Source: an uncultured Eubacteriales bacterium (lineage in GTDB: Bacteria > Bacillota > Clostridia > Oscillospirales > Acutalibacteraceae). From it: a stretch of DNA of 64,000 nt. Shown here piece by piece: positions 41,574 to 50,527 of the stretch. The stretch covers positions 1-64,000 of the forward strand of contig CAKTFN010000009.1 of NCBI GenBank assembly GCA_934561055.1. Reading direction: 5' to 3'. Position 1 is the stretch's first letter, and the number at the start of each line of letters is the position of its first letter. A program made the translations under genes and the position numbers. The notes beneath the pieces were generated by a model, which ran no database searches, was not told the origin of the DNA, and saw nothing but the letters and a program-made list of their open reading frames with translations.

Positions 41574-42381
41574 AAGAGAACCTCTCAAGGCTCTCATAAT
41601 GTTTAAGTTTGCACCGAAGATACTCCACACCCTTTTTAAGCTCGTTTTCGTCCTTAAAATTGTTGCGGTAAAGCTCAACGATATAATTTCCGTCATAGCC
41701 GACGGATTTCATCTTTTCAAAAAAGCGTTCGAAGTCAAAAAATCCGTTTTCCCCCGGAGGCAAACAATCCTCAAACCGGGAAAAATCGCTGACATGAACG
41801 TGGGCTATGCTCGTTCCGAGCTTTTCAACAAATTCAAACGGGTCAATACTCGCCCTTCTCGCCTGCTTAAGGTCAAGCGTCATCTTGAATTTTTCTCCGA
41901 TGCACGAGCGCAAAAACTGCATGAACTGCGGTGTTTCGCCGGAATAACGGACAACGTTTTCATGCGTAACGTGAACACCGAAGGTTTCCCCTTCTTCAAT
42001 GAACTTCAAAAGCCGATTTGCGTATTCCTCGTCGGAAATTGTTTTTTCGCCCCTTGAGCCGTGAAGAACAAAGTATTTTGCGCCGAGCGTTGCCGCCGCC
42101 TCAAAAAAGTTTTTGTAAAACTCAAGGCTGTCATAAAACCGTCTGTTGTATGAACTGAAAATGTTGTACCCCTCCGAAAAGGACATGAAGGGATGAACCG
42201 AGGTCACATCCATCGAATATCTGTTTTTGATTTCGCAAAGCTTTTTCAAAAACTCCGGCTCGAGTTCGGACGGAGAATTGAAAAAAACTTCGGTTGTTTT
42301 GATTCCGACCGAGCCGACTCTTTCAAGCGCTTTTTCGGTTTCGAGCGGATAAAAACACGATGAAGATGCACCGATGTTCAT
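41554..42381 (-). CDS. Sugar phosphate isomerase/epimerase family protein (AP-endonuclease-2 TIM barrel)
   Basis: 275 residues. The fold is shown by VTSVHPFM, YFVLHGSRGEK, VTHENVVRYSGETPQF, MTLDLKQARRA, IAHVHVSDF and YIVELYR, with the His, Glu and Asp that bind a divalent metal in this family. Members isomerise or epimerise sugars, inositols or keto acids; the substrate is not evident. The ATG at 42381 follows AGAGGTG; an in-frame GTG at 42393 is the other choice. Single gene with its own promoter. Confidence 0.8.
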   Translation of the reverse strand: MNIGASSSCFYPLETEKALERVGSVGIKTTEVFFNSPSELEPEFLKKLCEIKNRYSMDVTSVHPFMSFSEGYNIFSSYNRRFYDSLEFYKNFFEAAATLGAKYFVLHGSRGEKTISDEEYANRLLKFIEEGETFGVHVTHENVVRYSGETPQFMQFLRSCIGEKFKMTLDLKQARRASIDPFEFVEKLGTSIAHVHVSDFSRFEDCLPPGENGFFDFERFFEKMKSVGYDGNYIVELYRNNFKDENELKKGVEYLRCKLKHYESLERFSSEKPFG

Positions 42382-42416
42382 TTTTAAAAACACCTCTTTG
42401 AAATATTGCGATATAT

Positions 42417-42452
42417 ATACTATATTATATAGTACAAAACCGAATGGCGCAA
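42417..42452 (-). promoter_or_regulatory. Promoter of the isomerase gene, covered by a palindrome
   Basis: Minus strand TTGCGC (42447-42452), 17-bp spacer, TATAAT (42424-42429). A 17-bp palindrome, TACTATAT/ATATAGTA around one central base (42417-42433), covers the -10 and could be an operator. Confidence 0.7.
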
Positions 42453-42538
42453 GACGGCTTTTAAAAATTAATCATAAAAAATTCCGCTTTTGTTTTTCAA
42501 CATTTTTTTCGTTCACTGTTTAAAAATCGGTTTTTCCG

Positions 42539-42567
42539 TTGACAGCGGCGCTTTGCAATGATAAAAT
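42539..42567 (+). promoter_or_regulatory. Promoter of the 42601 membrane protein
   Basis: TTGACA (42539-42544), 17-bp spacer, TAAAAT (42562-42567), 34 bp before the ATG. Confidence 0.8.
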
Positions 42568-42600
42568 GAGCTTTCAAATTAATGGTTAAGGAGGTTCAAC

Positions 42601-43215
42601 ATGGAAAAATTCAAAAATTTTGTTTTCGGAAAACCGTTTTGTATGTTCTTTCTGATTGCCGGTTTTGTTTACGGCCTTGTTCTCCCCTGGTGCTGGGGAA
42701 ACAATCCTTTTGACGAATTCGGAACACTCAGCATCCTTTGCGAGGACAGAAAGTTCTTTTTCTGGATTTGGGTCGTTCTTGTCGGCGGAGCATACCTTCT
42801 CAACACAATCTTCGCTTTCCGAAAGTTCAAAGACGAAAGCCGGTTTCTTCGCATTTTGAGCGTTTTGACCTTTGTCGCCTGCTGTGCGATTGCTCTTTCT
42901 TTGAAGCATGACGTCCATTCATGGAATCCGAAACGTATTGTTCATTGGATTGCAACGGGTCTTTACATTGCCTGCGTTGCCCTTTCCGTTTTCATCTTTT
43001 TGATGAGGAACAGAAAAAAATTCAAGGGCTTCAACGCTCTTGCGATTCTCACCGTTCTTCTCGTTGCAACGATTCCCGTTTGGCTTTTAACAATCGGAAA
43101 AAGCGCAATGATGGAAATGATTCCGAACGCCTTTTTCCAAATTATGCTTTTTGTTCTGAACTTTGTTCTTCCGGTCAAAGAAATCGAGCCGAAGGAAACC
43201 GCAAAGGCAAAGTAA
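42601..43215 (+). CDS. Integral membrane protein of unknown function (204 aa)
   Basis: Five or six hydrophobic helices at about 12-30, 52-72, 82-100, 112-135, 142-163 and 168-190, with short polar links and a C-terminal Glu/Lys tail (EIEPKETAKAK). The second turn has Trp-Cys-Trp (LPWCWGNN). No transporter or enzyme motif is recognised. Strong SD AAGGAGG and its own promoter and terminator show it is a real, singly transcribed gene. Confidence 0.75.
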   Translation: MEKFKNFVFGKPFCMFFLIAGFVYGLVLPWCWGNNPFDEFGTLSILCEDRKFFFWIWVVLVGGAYLLNTIFAFRKFKDESRFLRILSVLTFVACCAIALSLKHDVHSWNPKRIVHWIATGLYIACVALSVFIFLMRNRKKFKGFNALAILTVLLVATIPVWLLTIGKSAMMEMIPNAFFQIMLFVLNFVLPVKEIEPKETAKAK

Positions 43216-43232
43216 AAATAAAGATTATACCA

Positions 43233-43274
43233 AAAAAACCGTGTTCAGCATAATTGCAAAACACGGTTTTTATA
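43233..43274. terminator. Bidirectional terminator between convergent genes
   Basis: AAAACCGTGTT/AACACGGTTTT (43235-43245 with 43260-43270), flanked by A and T runs, lies between the stops of the 42601 and 43284 genes. Confidence 0.85.
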
Positions 43275-43283
43275 ATTCGTCAG

Positions 43284-44450
43284 TTATTTAATGACAAAGA
43301 ACATTTTGAGAACGAAACGAATAATCGTTGTGAAAATTGCCGGAGACAGGAAGTCGGTAACATAATAATCAAACTTTTCGCCGACAACGTCGCTGTAATA
43401 GATTGAATGGGTTTCATAATTTTCAATGTCGTTTTCGTTAATGTTGAAAACTCTCATCGATCTGTGGTCGCCTCTGCCGTATGAACGGAAGCCCGTTCCG
43501 CCGTTATAACCGAGGATAATTCCTTCGGCGGTTTTACCCATGAAGTTGTTAACGTGGTCATGGGCAAAGAAAGCGCCGATGATGTCGCCCTTTTCGAGCC
43601 ATGCTTCGTACTGACCGGTAACGTGATCAAGCGGTTCTGAGCAGGGAGCTTCGCCCATTACGTTGTCATCACCGATGAGGTTTGAGTTTTCGTTGAGGGC
43701 ATACCACTTACGGTCGTCCATGCTGATGAAGCCGCGGTTTGCTTCCTTGTATGTAACCTGCTCAACAAACTGATAAATTTCCTTGACGGGAACGTGCTGG
43801 AAAAGGAGCGAGGGAACAACCTCTCCGCCGTTTGCAGCTTTAAGCTCGTCGCTCTTTTGCTTGTACCATTCAACCTGATTCGGATAAACTCCGGTATAAC
43901 CGCCGGCAAGGTCGGTCTTGTTGTTGGTATCCATCATGTAAACGTTAAGAGCCATCTTTGAGCCGTCTTTTGAAGAATATACGGGAACGGAATATGTTCC
44001 GGGGTCACCCTCGGTTGTTCCTGCGGACGAAACGCAGTATTCAAACTGCTTGAAAACGTCCATCATGTCCTTCGTTGAAACCTTTTTTTCAAGGTCGTGG
44101 TCGTGGTTTCCGAAAGTTACGGCAAACGGAACCTTTGCGTCGTTAAAAATCGAACCGAGTTCATAAAGAGCTTTTTTGATTCGCTTTTCGTTTGCACCGA
44201 TGAACATATCGGAAAGCATATCGCCGGGAACGACGATGAGGTCCGGCTTTTCCTGTTCAATTCCTGCCTTGAGGAAAGCAACGGTCTTTTTGTTCATCCT
44301 GTCGATATCCTGCGTGTCGTTAATCTGAAGAATTTTGAAAGTTCCGTCATCATTGAACGTGAGCTTTTCGGGTGTTCCGGCCGCAAAAGCCACCGAGCAA
44401 AGCGCAAAAATCATCAAAACCGAAAGAAGAACGCTGAGAAATTTTTTCAT
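43284..44450 (-). CDS. Secreted metallophosphoesterase
   Basis: 388 residues with a signal peptide (MKKFLSVLLSVLMIFALCSVAFA|A). Phosphoesterase motifs appear as ILQINDTQD, VPGDMLSD, TFGNHDHD, FQHVPV and FFAHDHVNNF, so the dinuclear-metal site seems complete. The last ~20 residues are hydrophobic (AIFTTIIRFVLKMFF), which may keep it on the membrane. Related to purple-acid-phosphatase-like enzymes of Clostridia. Its natural substrate is unknown. SD is weak to moderate (AAAGGGG). Confidence 0.85.
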   Translation of the reverse strand: MKKFLSVLLSVLMIFALCSVAFAAGTPEKLTFNDDGTFKILQINDTQDIDRMNKKTVAFLKAGIEQEKPDLIVVPGDMLSDMFIGANEKRIKKALYELGSIFNDAKVPFAVTFGNHDHDLEKKVSTKDMMDVFKQFEYCVSSAGTTEGDPGTYSVPVYSSKDGSKMALNVYMMDTNNKTDLAGGYTGVYPNQVEWYKQKSDELKAANGGEVVPSLLFQHVPVKEIYQFVEQVTYKEANRGFISMDDRKWYALNENSNLIGDDNVMGEAPCSEPLDHVTGQYEAWLEKGDIIGAFFAHDHVNNFMGKTAEGIILGYNGGTGFRSYGRGDHRSMRVFNINENDIENYETHSIYYSDVVGEKFDYYVTDFLSPAIFTTIIRFVLKMFFVIK

Positions 44451-44778
44451 TGGTTAATTAACCCCTTTCATACGGTTAGCTACCGCTTATTTGTTTTAAT
44501 TATATCAAAGGTTCGGAAATTTTGCAACAAAAAACCGAAATCTATCAGTCTTTTTATAAACCTTTTTCACAAAAAAATCCGAAAACTTCGTGTCTCTTCT
44601 CTCTCCTTTTTCTTTTTTCTTCCCGAAGAGAAATCCGAAACGGTTCAGTCGGGTTCGGGAAGAAATAACAGATAATGATTATTTTTCCGAATACACTTTA
44701 AAAAACGTTTTTGTTGTGCTATACTCATAAAGTATTTAAAAAAAGAAAAAGACCGAAACATGAAAAGAAGGGAAGCAT
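44451..44778. other. Divergent region between the phosphoesterase and parA
   Basis: 328 bp. It holds the leftward phosphoesterase promoter, a 9-bp hairpin CTTCCCGAA/TTCGGGAAG (44619-44627 with 44654-44662) of unknown use, and a likely rightward parA -10 (TATACT near 44722) with a poor -35. Confidence 0.5.
44499..44527 (-). promoter_or_regulatory. Promoter of the 43284 phosphoesterase
   Basis: Minus strand TTGCAA (44522-44527), 17-bp spacer, TATAAT (44499-44504). Confidence 0.75.
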
Positions 44779-45558
44779 ATGGGAAGAACGATTGCAATCG
44801 TCAATCAGAAAGGCGGAGTCGGAAAAACAACAACCGCCGTCAACCTCGCCGCCGCAGTCGGCATGAAGGGATACAAAACTCTCCTCGTTGACATTGACCC
44901 CCAAGGCAACGCAACAAGCGGCCTCGGATTCAATAAAAGGGAAACCGAAAAATCAACCTATGACATGATGATAGGCACGGCCTCGGCAGAAGACATTGTT
45001 AAGGAAACGAAGTTTTCACGCCTTGACCTTCTTCCGGCGAACATGAACCTTGCCGGAGCAGAGCTTGAAATTGCCGACCTCGACTCCCGTGAGGCGAGAA
45101 TCAAAAACGCCCTCGCTCCGCTCAAAGAAAAATATGACTTCATTTTTCTCGACTGTCCCCCGTCGCTCGGACTGATAACCATCAACGCCCTTTGCGCCGT
45201 TGACAGCGTTCTTGTTCCGATTCAGTGCGAATTTTATGCGCTTGAGGGGCTTTCTCAGCTCATGAACACCGTTCGCCAGGTCAAGAGGAAATATAATCCG
45301 CTGATTGACATTGAGGGCGTTCTTCTCACGATGTTTGACGGAAGGCTCAACCTCACTCAGCAGGTTGTTTCCGAGGTAAAGCGCTTTTTCCCTCAGAAGG
45401 TATTTTCGGTTGTTATTCCGAGGAACGTTCGCCTTTCCGAAGCTCCGTCCTTCGGTCAGCCGGTTGCGTATTACGACAAATCTTCAAAAGGAAGCAAGGC
45501 GTATGACGACCTTGCAGATGAATTTCTCAGAAAGAACGGAAAAATTCCGCTTGCGTAA
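44779..45558 (+). CDS. parA: Chromosome partitioning ATPase ParA (Soj)
   Basis: 259 residues. Deviant Walker A NQKGGVGKTT at about 8-17, the DIDPQGN switch, and DCPPSLG follow. Binds the nucleoid with ATP and, with ParB on parS, segregates origins; in Bacillus Soj also regulates DnaA. SD GAAGGGAAG. Followed by parB after 15 bp. Confidence 0.97.
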   Translation: MGRTIAIVNQKGGVGKTTTAVNLAAAVGMKGYKTLLVDIDPQGNATSGLGFNKRETEKSTYDMMIGTASAEDIVKETKFSRLDLLPANMNLAGAELEIADLDSREARIKNALAPLKEKYDFIFLDCPPSLGLITINALCAVDSVLVPIQCEFYALEGLSQLMNTVRQVKRKYNPLIDIEGVLLTMFDGRLNLTQQVVSEVKRFFPQKVFSVVIPRNVRLSEAPSFGQPVAYYDKSSKGSKAYDDLADEFLRKNGKIPLA

Positions 45559-45573
45559 AGGAGAGAAAAAATA

Positions 45574-46440
45574 ATGGCAGCAAAAAACAAAGGCGGTCTC
45601 GGAAAAGGCCTTGATGCGCTTTTTATGGATAATTCGATGGAAGAAGAGGCAAAGTCCGCAGTCAAGCTTAAGCTCAACGAAATTGAACCGAACCGAGAGC
45701 AGCCGAGAAAAAGCTTTGACGAAGATGCGCTTGAAGAACTTGCAAACAGCATTTCAACTCACGGCGTAATTCAGCCCCTGCTTGTCCGTCCCCTTGCCGA
45801 CGGCGGCTATCAGCTCATTGCCGGCGAAAGAAGGTGGCGCGCGTCACGCATGGCCGGACTTACCGAGGTTCCGGTTGTGATTCGTGAAATGAGCGACAGC
45901 GAAGCAATGGAGCTTGCGCTCGTTGAAAACCTTCAGCGTGAGGACCTCAACCCGATTGAAGAGGCGCAGGGACTTTCTCTTCTCATGGAAACCTACTCCC
46001 TCACTCAGGAGCAGGCGGCAAAGCGGGTCGGAAAAAGCCGTCCGGCGGTTGCGAACGCAATGCGCCTTCTTGCCCTTCCGCAGGACGTTCTTGCGATGGT
46101 TGAACGGGGCGAGCTTTCCGCAGGACACGCAAGAACGATTCTTCCGCTTGAGGACGACGAAAAAATTTCCGCCCTTGCAAATGAGATAATCAAAAAGAAC
46201 CTTTCCGTCCGTGAAACGGAGCGAGCCGTGAAAGCCCTTCTCAAGGGCGACGTCAAAAAGGAAAAGCGGGTCAAAAAGCGTGACACCTACTACGACGAGG
46301 TTGAGCTTGCCGTTTCGCAGTCGCTCGGAAGGAAAGCAAAGGTTTTCGTTTCGGGCGCAAACAAGGGTACTCTTGAAATTGAATTTTTCGGAAAAGAGGA
46401 CCTTGAAAAGCTCATGAAGCTTTTCGGAAACGACGATTGA
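45574..46440 (+). CDS. parB: Chromosome partitioning protein ParB (Spo0J)
   Basis: 288 residues. ParB N-terminal CTPase/nuclease-fold domain (VRPLADGGYQLIAGERRWRASRMAG, with the GERRxR motif), central helix-turn-helix (LTQEQAAKRVGKSRPAVANAMRLL), and a C-terminal dimer domain. Spreads from parS; two parS sites are in this window (57737, 58129). Operon with parA. A second ParB-like gene is at 56104. Confidence 0.97.
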   Translation: MAAKNKGGLGKGLDALFMDNSMEEEAKSAVKLKLNEIEPNREQPRKSFDEDALEELANSISTHGVIQPLLVRPLADGGYQLIAGERRWRASRMAGLTEVPVVIREMSDSEAMELALVENLQREDLNPIEEAQGLSLLMETYSLTQEQAAKRVGKSRPAVANAMRLLALPQDVLAMVERGELSAGHARTILPLEDDEKISALANEIIKKNLSVRETERAVKALLKGDVKKEKRVKKRDTYYDEVELAVSQSLGRKAKVFVSGANKGTLEIEFFGKEDLEKLMKLFGNDD

Positions 46441-46483
46441 TTAACAGGCAAAAGAGAAGAGAGAAAAGGTTTATATAAAAACG

Positions 46484-46520
46484 CCGCCGGTGAAGCTTAT
46501 CCTTCACCGGCGGTTGTTGT
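46484..46520. terminator. Bidirectional terminator after parB
   Basis: A 12-bp stem CCGCCGGTGAAG/CTTCACCGGCGG (46484-46495 with 46502-46513). T-rich on both sides, so it also ends the leftward 46553 gene. Confidence 0.85.
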
Positions 46521-46552
46521 TATGGGGTGTGATATATTATTGGGTGTGCCGA

Positions 46553-49500
46553 TTAATAGTGAGCAACGCCGCAGGAACAGTATTTGTGTGTTTTAAACAT
46601 TTTCCAGAACAAGCGTGCAATGAGATAGAAAAAGTGTGCTATACCCTTTTTGTGGCAATTGCAGGAGCAGTTCTGTGACGGCTTTTCCGGAGTTTCCGGT
46701 GTATCGGGTGTTCCGATTTGTGTTCCGCAGGTGTCGCACTTTCCGTCGTTGTTTGAATCGGTGTGACCTGTTGCGGAAATTTCTGTACCCTTAACTGTTA
46801 CAACTCCGCAACCGAGGCAATATGTGTCGCCCGTGTAACCTTTTGCGGTGCAGGTTGCGGTCTTTGCGTTTTTGACCGATGTTCCGCCGACATGGTTAGA
46901 GGGATTCTTTGCGATTGATTCGGTTTTGGTTGCTTTGCAGACTGTGCAGGTGTAGGTTTTAACACCGGTTGATTTACACGTTGCGGCGGTTGTAATTTTG
47001 CCGGAGTTGTAGGTGTGGGAACAACTATTCAACTTCCAAACAGCATACAATATTGCATTGCTGTTTGTAGAATATGTTGCCCCTGCTTTATAAGTTGCGC
47101 TTGTTGCCGAACTGCTTGTTGACCAGCCGAGGAAGGTATAGCCGCTTCTTGTTGGAACAGTTGAGCTGAGAGCAATATCTTTATTCCAGTCCTTCGACTG
47201 GCTTGAAGGCACTCCGGAACCTCCGTTGGCATTATAGGAGATATTGTATACCGGACCGAATCTGACACTTATAAAGCCGACATTAAAACTACTTGAACCG
47301 TAAAAATCGAATGCATAATAATATGTTGTTCCTGCCTGCAAATCATACACGAGTCTGAAGTTTTTATTTTTTCCTCCGTCATCGTTTTTTGCAAGCTCCG
47401 TGCCGGATGAATTATAAAGAGTGACTTTTGGATCTTTATCGCCCTCTGAATATACAACATATTTTCCGGATTTAGTCGGAACGAACTTATAATAATTTAT
47501 TCCGCCTTTTGCTAAAATAATAGATGCAAAGTTTGTTCCGGATGACATTGAATCCTGACTCCAAACAGCATACAAAGTTGTGTTTGCAGTCAAAGTTATG
47601 CTTGCTCCCGGCGTATACTCGGCTGAACCGTTTTTACTTTTTGCCCAGCCGTTGAAATTATAGCCGAATCTGTTTGGCATATCTGTTTTTATTGTTGTTG
47701 TGCTGACATTATTAACTTTTGAACTATAGCTGCTGAAACCGTTTCCGTCATAAGTAAGAGTATACGTGTTTGCTTTCCAAACTGCGTAAAGGGTTACATC
47801 TGCATTTGCACTGTAGCTTGCGCCTGCGCTATATGTTGCGCTTGTTGCCGAACTGCTTGTTGACCAGCCGAGGAAGGTATAGCCGCTTCTTGTCGGTTTT
47901 ACAGAACTGAGAGTTAAAGCTTTTCCGTAATCTTTCTTTTGACTGGACGGTGCCCCGGAACCACCGTTGGCATTGTAACTTATTGTGTATGGCAATTCAA
48001 ATTCGATCTTTTGAGCGGAGCCTTGATTATAAGTCCAAATCTGAACATTCGTTCCATTGGTTTTATTTCCGTTATAGACGTCTAAAACCGCCGAATTAGA
48101 TTTAAATGGGCTTATAAAAAATTTTCCGTCTAACTTGCTTTTATCTTTTCTAAAACTCCATTTTTGATTGTCACTATTTTGTAAAGTATAAGACAAAACA
48201 TTTCTTCCCCTGATATATATGGCATTATCGACGTCTAAAACCTTTCCGTTTTCCATTGACGTTATCGTATTTGAGCCGTCAGAATTTTTTGTAATTTTCC
48301 AAACTTGTGATTGATTGTTACTGATTCTCTGGTTGGACACAACATTGTTATCCGATTTGACTGTCAAATATGTATTTAAGTCACTGAATTTAATTCTTCT
48401 GTAGGTTGTTGTTTCACTGAACGAATAGCCATTTGAAAGATTGCTTTTCTTCAATGTAATTTCTATTGATCTATCACTTTCTGATCCTTCATAAGAGCCA
48501 TACTTTGTATTGACTTTTGCCCATAAAACATATTTTCCATACGGATTGGCCTTATCACCTGTGCCAAAATAAAAGGTTCTGGTTCTGTCTGTTCCATAAT
48601 TTCCGCTTAAAACCTCTCCGTTCGGATTTTTAAGTAACAGAGTTATTGATTCAATCTCACTATCAGTTGCTTCTCTGTCATTGACAAGTGGCGTAATCGT
48701 TATGTCTACAGCAGTTGAATCATATATTCCATCATTTATTTTTTCAGCCGAAGCTTTCATGTGGTATCCGGTACATCTATTGCATTGACTGCAATTAGGA
48801 TCATTATAATATTCATCCAACCAAATAAATCCACCGCATGAATCATAGTCAACACATCTTTGTGAAAATCGGTGCGGATGTTCCGGCTGGTAAAGTTTTG
48901 CACCGGTATAATTGTGAGTGTGTGTACTAAACAGTGAAATTTTACTATATACGGTCTTGCTTCCGCCTGAATCAAGCGGATAAGACAATTTGCAACAACC
49001 GTCTGTGTAAACTTCATGGATAGTACACTTATCGGAAGTTCCGATCCAAGCAGTTGAACTTATTTGATTATGATTTGCATCATAAATATTTCCGGCAGTA
49101 ATTTTTGCTTTAGGATAAGAGGTAAAGTTTTTTCCATAGCTTGAATCGACCGTATGAACTAATGATGGAGAGCTTATTTTTGCAACATAAGTACACGGAT
49201 AACTACTACTAAATCCACCTGACGCCTGTGCTTTATTATGAGCAGCGTACTTTGGTGAGCCACTAATCTTTTTAACACAAATTCCAACATGCCCATCGCG
49301 CCATTTTAATTGGCCATTAGACATCGAATACATAAAAACCACATCGCCAACATCAATATCAGAATTAGATGGATTGGTAATTATTTTGTATTTTTCTGAC
49401 AAATATAGCAATAATGATGCAGAACATGTATAAGGATTTGTGTAACTACCAAGAGTTCCGCTGTTATTTGCATATGATTTTGTTCCAGAAGAATAGTATG

Positions 49501-49708
49501 AATAGTTTGGAATATATATTCCGCCCGCATTAAGACATCTTGACACAAATTCAGCACATAAACCAACGCCATCATTCCAATGAGCATTGGCATAATTGAC
49601 TGCCGCTGTTACATTGTAAGAAGCACCGTCCCCAATCATCGGCACAGCACACAGTAACATTATTACCGCAAGTAACAATGACAAAGATTTTTTTACTCGA
49701 TTTTTCAT
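46553..49708 (-). CDS. Large secreted multidomain protein: amidase-like, ricin-type lectin, InlB-type repeats, PPC domain, Cys-rich tail
   Basis: 1051 residues from the ATG at 49708, which follows AAAAGGAG. In order: signal peptide (MKNRVKKSLSLLLAVIMLLCAVPM); amidase/CHAP-like domain (AAVNYANAHW, GLCAEFVSRCLNAGG with the presumed catalytic Cys, DGHVGICV with His); Cys-rich segment; ricin-like (QVWKI, QKWSF) region; InlB/Listeria-type repeats (GYTFLGWSTSSSATSATY) before and after a PPC-like domain; Cys-pair repeats and the 38-residue CxCxCH...CxCGVxHY tail. Probably acts on or binds the cell wall or host glycans. Codons are more AT-rich than the neighbours, hinting at transfer. Own consensus promoter. 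Confidence 0.8.
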   Translation of the reverse strand: MKNRVKKSLSLLLAVIMLLCAVPMIGDGASYNVTAAVNYANAHWNDGVGLCAEFVSRCLNAGGIYIPNYSYYSSGTKSYANNSGTLGSYTNPYTCSASLLLYLSEKYKIITNPSNSDIDVGDVVFMYSMSNGQLKWRDGHVGICVKKISGSPKYAAHNKAQASGGFSSSYPCTYVAKISSPSLVHTVDSSYGKNFTSYPKAKITAGNIYDANHNQISSTAWIGTSDKCTIHEVYTDGCCKLSYPLDSGGSKTVYSKISLFSTHTHNYTGAKLYQPEHPHRFSQRCVDYDSCGGFIWLDEYYNDPNCSQCNRCTGYHMKASAEKINDGIYDSTAVDITITPLVNDREATDSEIESITLLLKNPNGEVLSGNYGTDRTRTFYFGTGDKANPYGKYVLWAKVNTKYGSYEGSESDRSIEITLKKSNLSNGYSFSETTTYRRIKFSDLNTYLTVKSDNNVVSNQRISNNQSQVWKITKNSDGSNTITSMENGKVLDVDNAIYIRGRNVLSYTLQNSDNQKWSFRKDKSKLDGKFFISPFKSNSAVLDVYNGNKTNGTNVQIWTYNQGSAQKIEFELPYTISYNANGGSGAPSSQKKDYGKALTLSSVKPTRSGYTFLGWSTSSSATSATYSAGASYSANADVTLYAVWKANTYTLTYDGNGFSSYSSKVNNVSTTTIKTDMPNRFGYNFNGWAKSKNGSAEYTPGASITLTANTTLYAVWSQDSMSSGTNFASIILAKGGINYYKFVPTKSGKYVVYSEGDKDPKVTLYNSSGTELAKNDDGGKNKNFRLVYDLQAGTTYYYAFDFYGSSSFNVGFISVRFGPVYNISYNANGGSGVPSSQSKDWNKDIALSSTVPTRSGYTFLGWSTSSSATSATYKAGATYSTNSNAILYAVWKLNSCSHTYNSGKITTAATCKSTGVKTYTCTVCKATKTESIAKNPSNHVGGTSVKNAKTATCTAKGYTGDTYCLGCGVVTVKGTEISATGHTDSNNDGKCDTCGTQIGTPDTPETPEKPSQNCSCNCHKKGIAHFFYLIARLFWKMFKTHKYCSCGVAHY
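47094..47893 (-). repeat. 59-bp direct repeat within the large secreted protein gene
   Basis: Bases 47094-47152 and 47835-47893 are identical over 59 bp (period 741 bp). They encode the SGYTFLGWSTSS core of two InlB-type repeats. Such identity suggests recent duplication or conversion. Confidence 0.85.
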
Positions 49709-49739
49709 TTTTGATACGCTCCTTTTATTTTTTAGAATT

Positions 49740-49768
49740 ATTATAGTAGCATTATTTGCTATTGTCAA
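49740..49768 (-). promoter_or_regulatory. Consensus promoter of the large secreted protein gene
   Basis: Minus strand TTGACA (49763-49768), 17-bp spacer, TATAAT (49740-49745), 32 bp before the start. Confidence 0.85.
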
Positions 49769-49812
49769 TAAAAAGTCGGTATTTCCTAAATAAAATATCG
49801 TTTTTTTATATA

Positions 49813-49847
49813 AAACAACCCACCGCCAAAGCGACGGTGGGTTGTTT
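49813..49847. terminator. Orphan terminator-like hairpin
   Basis: A perfect 13-bp stem (AAACAACCCACCG and complement; 49813-49825 with 49835-49847). The best T tail is on the minus strand. No gene ends here, so it may close a short leftward transcript or insulate the promoter at 49740-49768. Confidence 0.6.
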
Positions 49848-49935
49848 CTCCCCCTTTCAAACAACTTTTGTCGATTTTGTATAATTTTGGCCGTTCGGGA
49901 AACCCTATTTTCTACGGAAAATAATCCATATATAC

Positions 49936-49978
49936 TTGCTATGATTTCAAATTAGTGATATACTACCGTTGCAGTAGG
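49936..49978 (+). promoter_or_regulatory. Promoter and likely operator of the Rrf2-nifS-nifU operon
   Basis: TTGCTA (49936-49941), 17-bp spacer, TATACT (49959-49964). An inverted repeat CTAC-7-GTAG (49963-49977) overlaps the -10 and the start site, where an Rrf2 regulator would repress its own operon. Confidence 0.7.
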
Positions 49979-49998
49979 AATTCAAAGGCGGTGAAAGA

Positions 49999-50445
49999 AT
50001 GAAAATCTCAACGAAGGGTCGTTACGGTCTTCGGATAATGACCGACATTGCCCTCAATGAAAAGGACGGCTGCGTTTCAATCAAAGACATTGCAAACCGT
50101 GAAAACCTCTCCGAAAAATATCTTGAGCAAATCATCAACCTCCTTTCAAAGCAGGGACTTGTTCAATCCGTCAGAGGCGCAAAGGGCGGCTATCACCTTT
50201 CAAAAAGCGCAAAGGAAATTACCGTTGAAGAAATTCTTCTTGCAACCGAAGGAAGCCTTGCTCCCGTTGCCTGCGCCGCAGACAGCGACTGCTGTGAAAA
50301 TTACTGCGACTGCGTGACCTCGTTCATCTGGACGAAAATTTACGACGCAGTGATTGACGTTGTTCACAACATCTCGCTTGAAGACCTCGCCGAGCGCAGC
50401 CTCAAATGCAAATGCGCACCCCCGGAATGCAAGCCGACAAAATGA
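49999..50445 (+). CDS. Rrf2-family transcriptional regulator (IscR/CymR type)
   Basis: 148 residues. Winged helix at the N-terminus (MKISTKGRYGLRIMTDIAL, SEKYLEQIINLLSKQGLVQSVRGAKGGY). The C-terminal half is rich in Cys (VACAADSDCCENYCDC and CKCAPPEC), more than IscR's three, so a metal or iron-sulfur ligand set is possible. Directly precedes the desulfurase gene, so it most likely regulates Fe-S assembly or cysteine use. Confidence 0.88.
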   Translation: MKISTKGRYGLRIMTDIALNEKDGCVSIKDIANRENLSEKYLEQIINLLSKQGLVQSVRGAKGGYHLSKSAKEITVEEILLATEGSLAPVACAADSDCCENYCDCVTSFIWTKIYDAVIDVVHNISLEDLAERSLKCKCAPPECKPTK

Positions 50446-50527
50446 ACTCATTCTATTATTATAGTATAAGAAAAAGTGAAAATATATCAGAAAGGAAAGC
50501 GACGCTTTTGCGCCGCACGGCAAGAAT

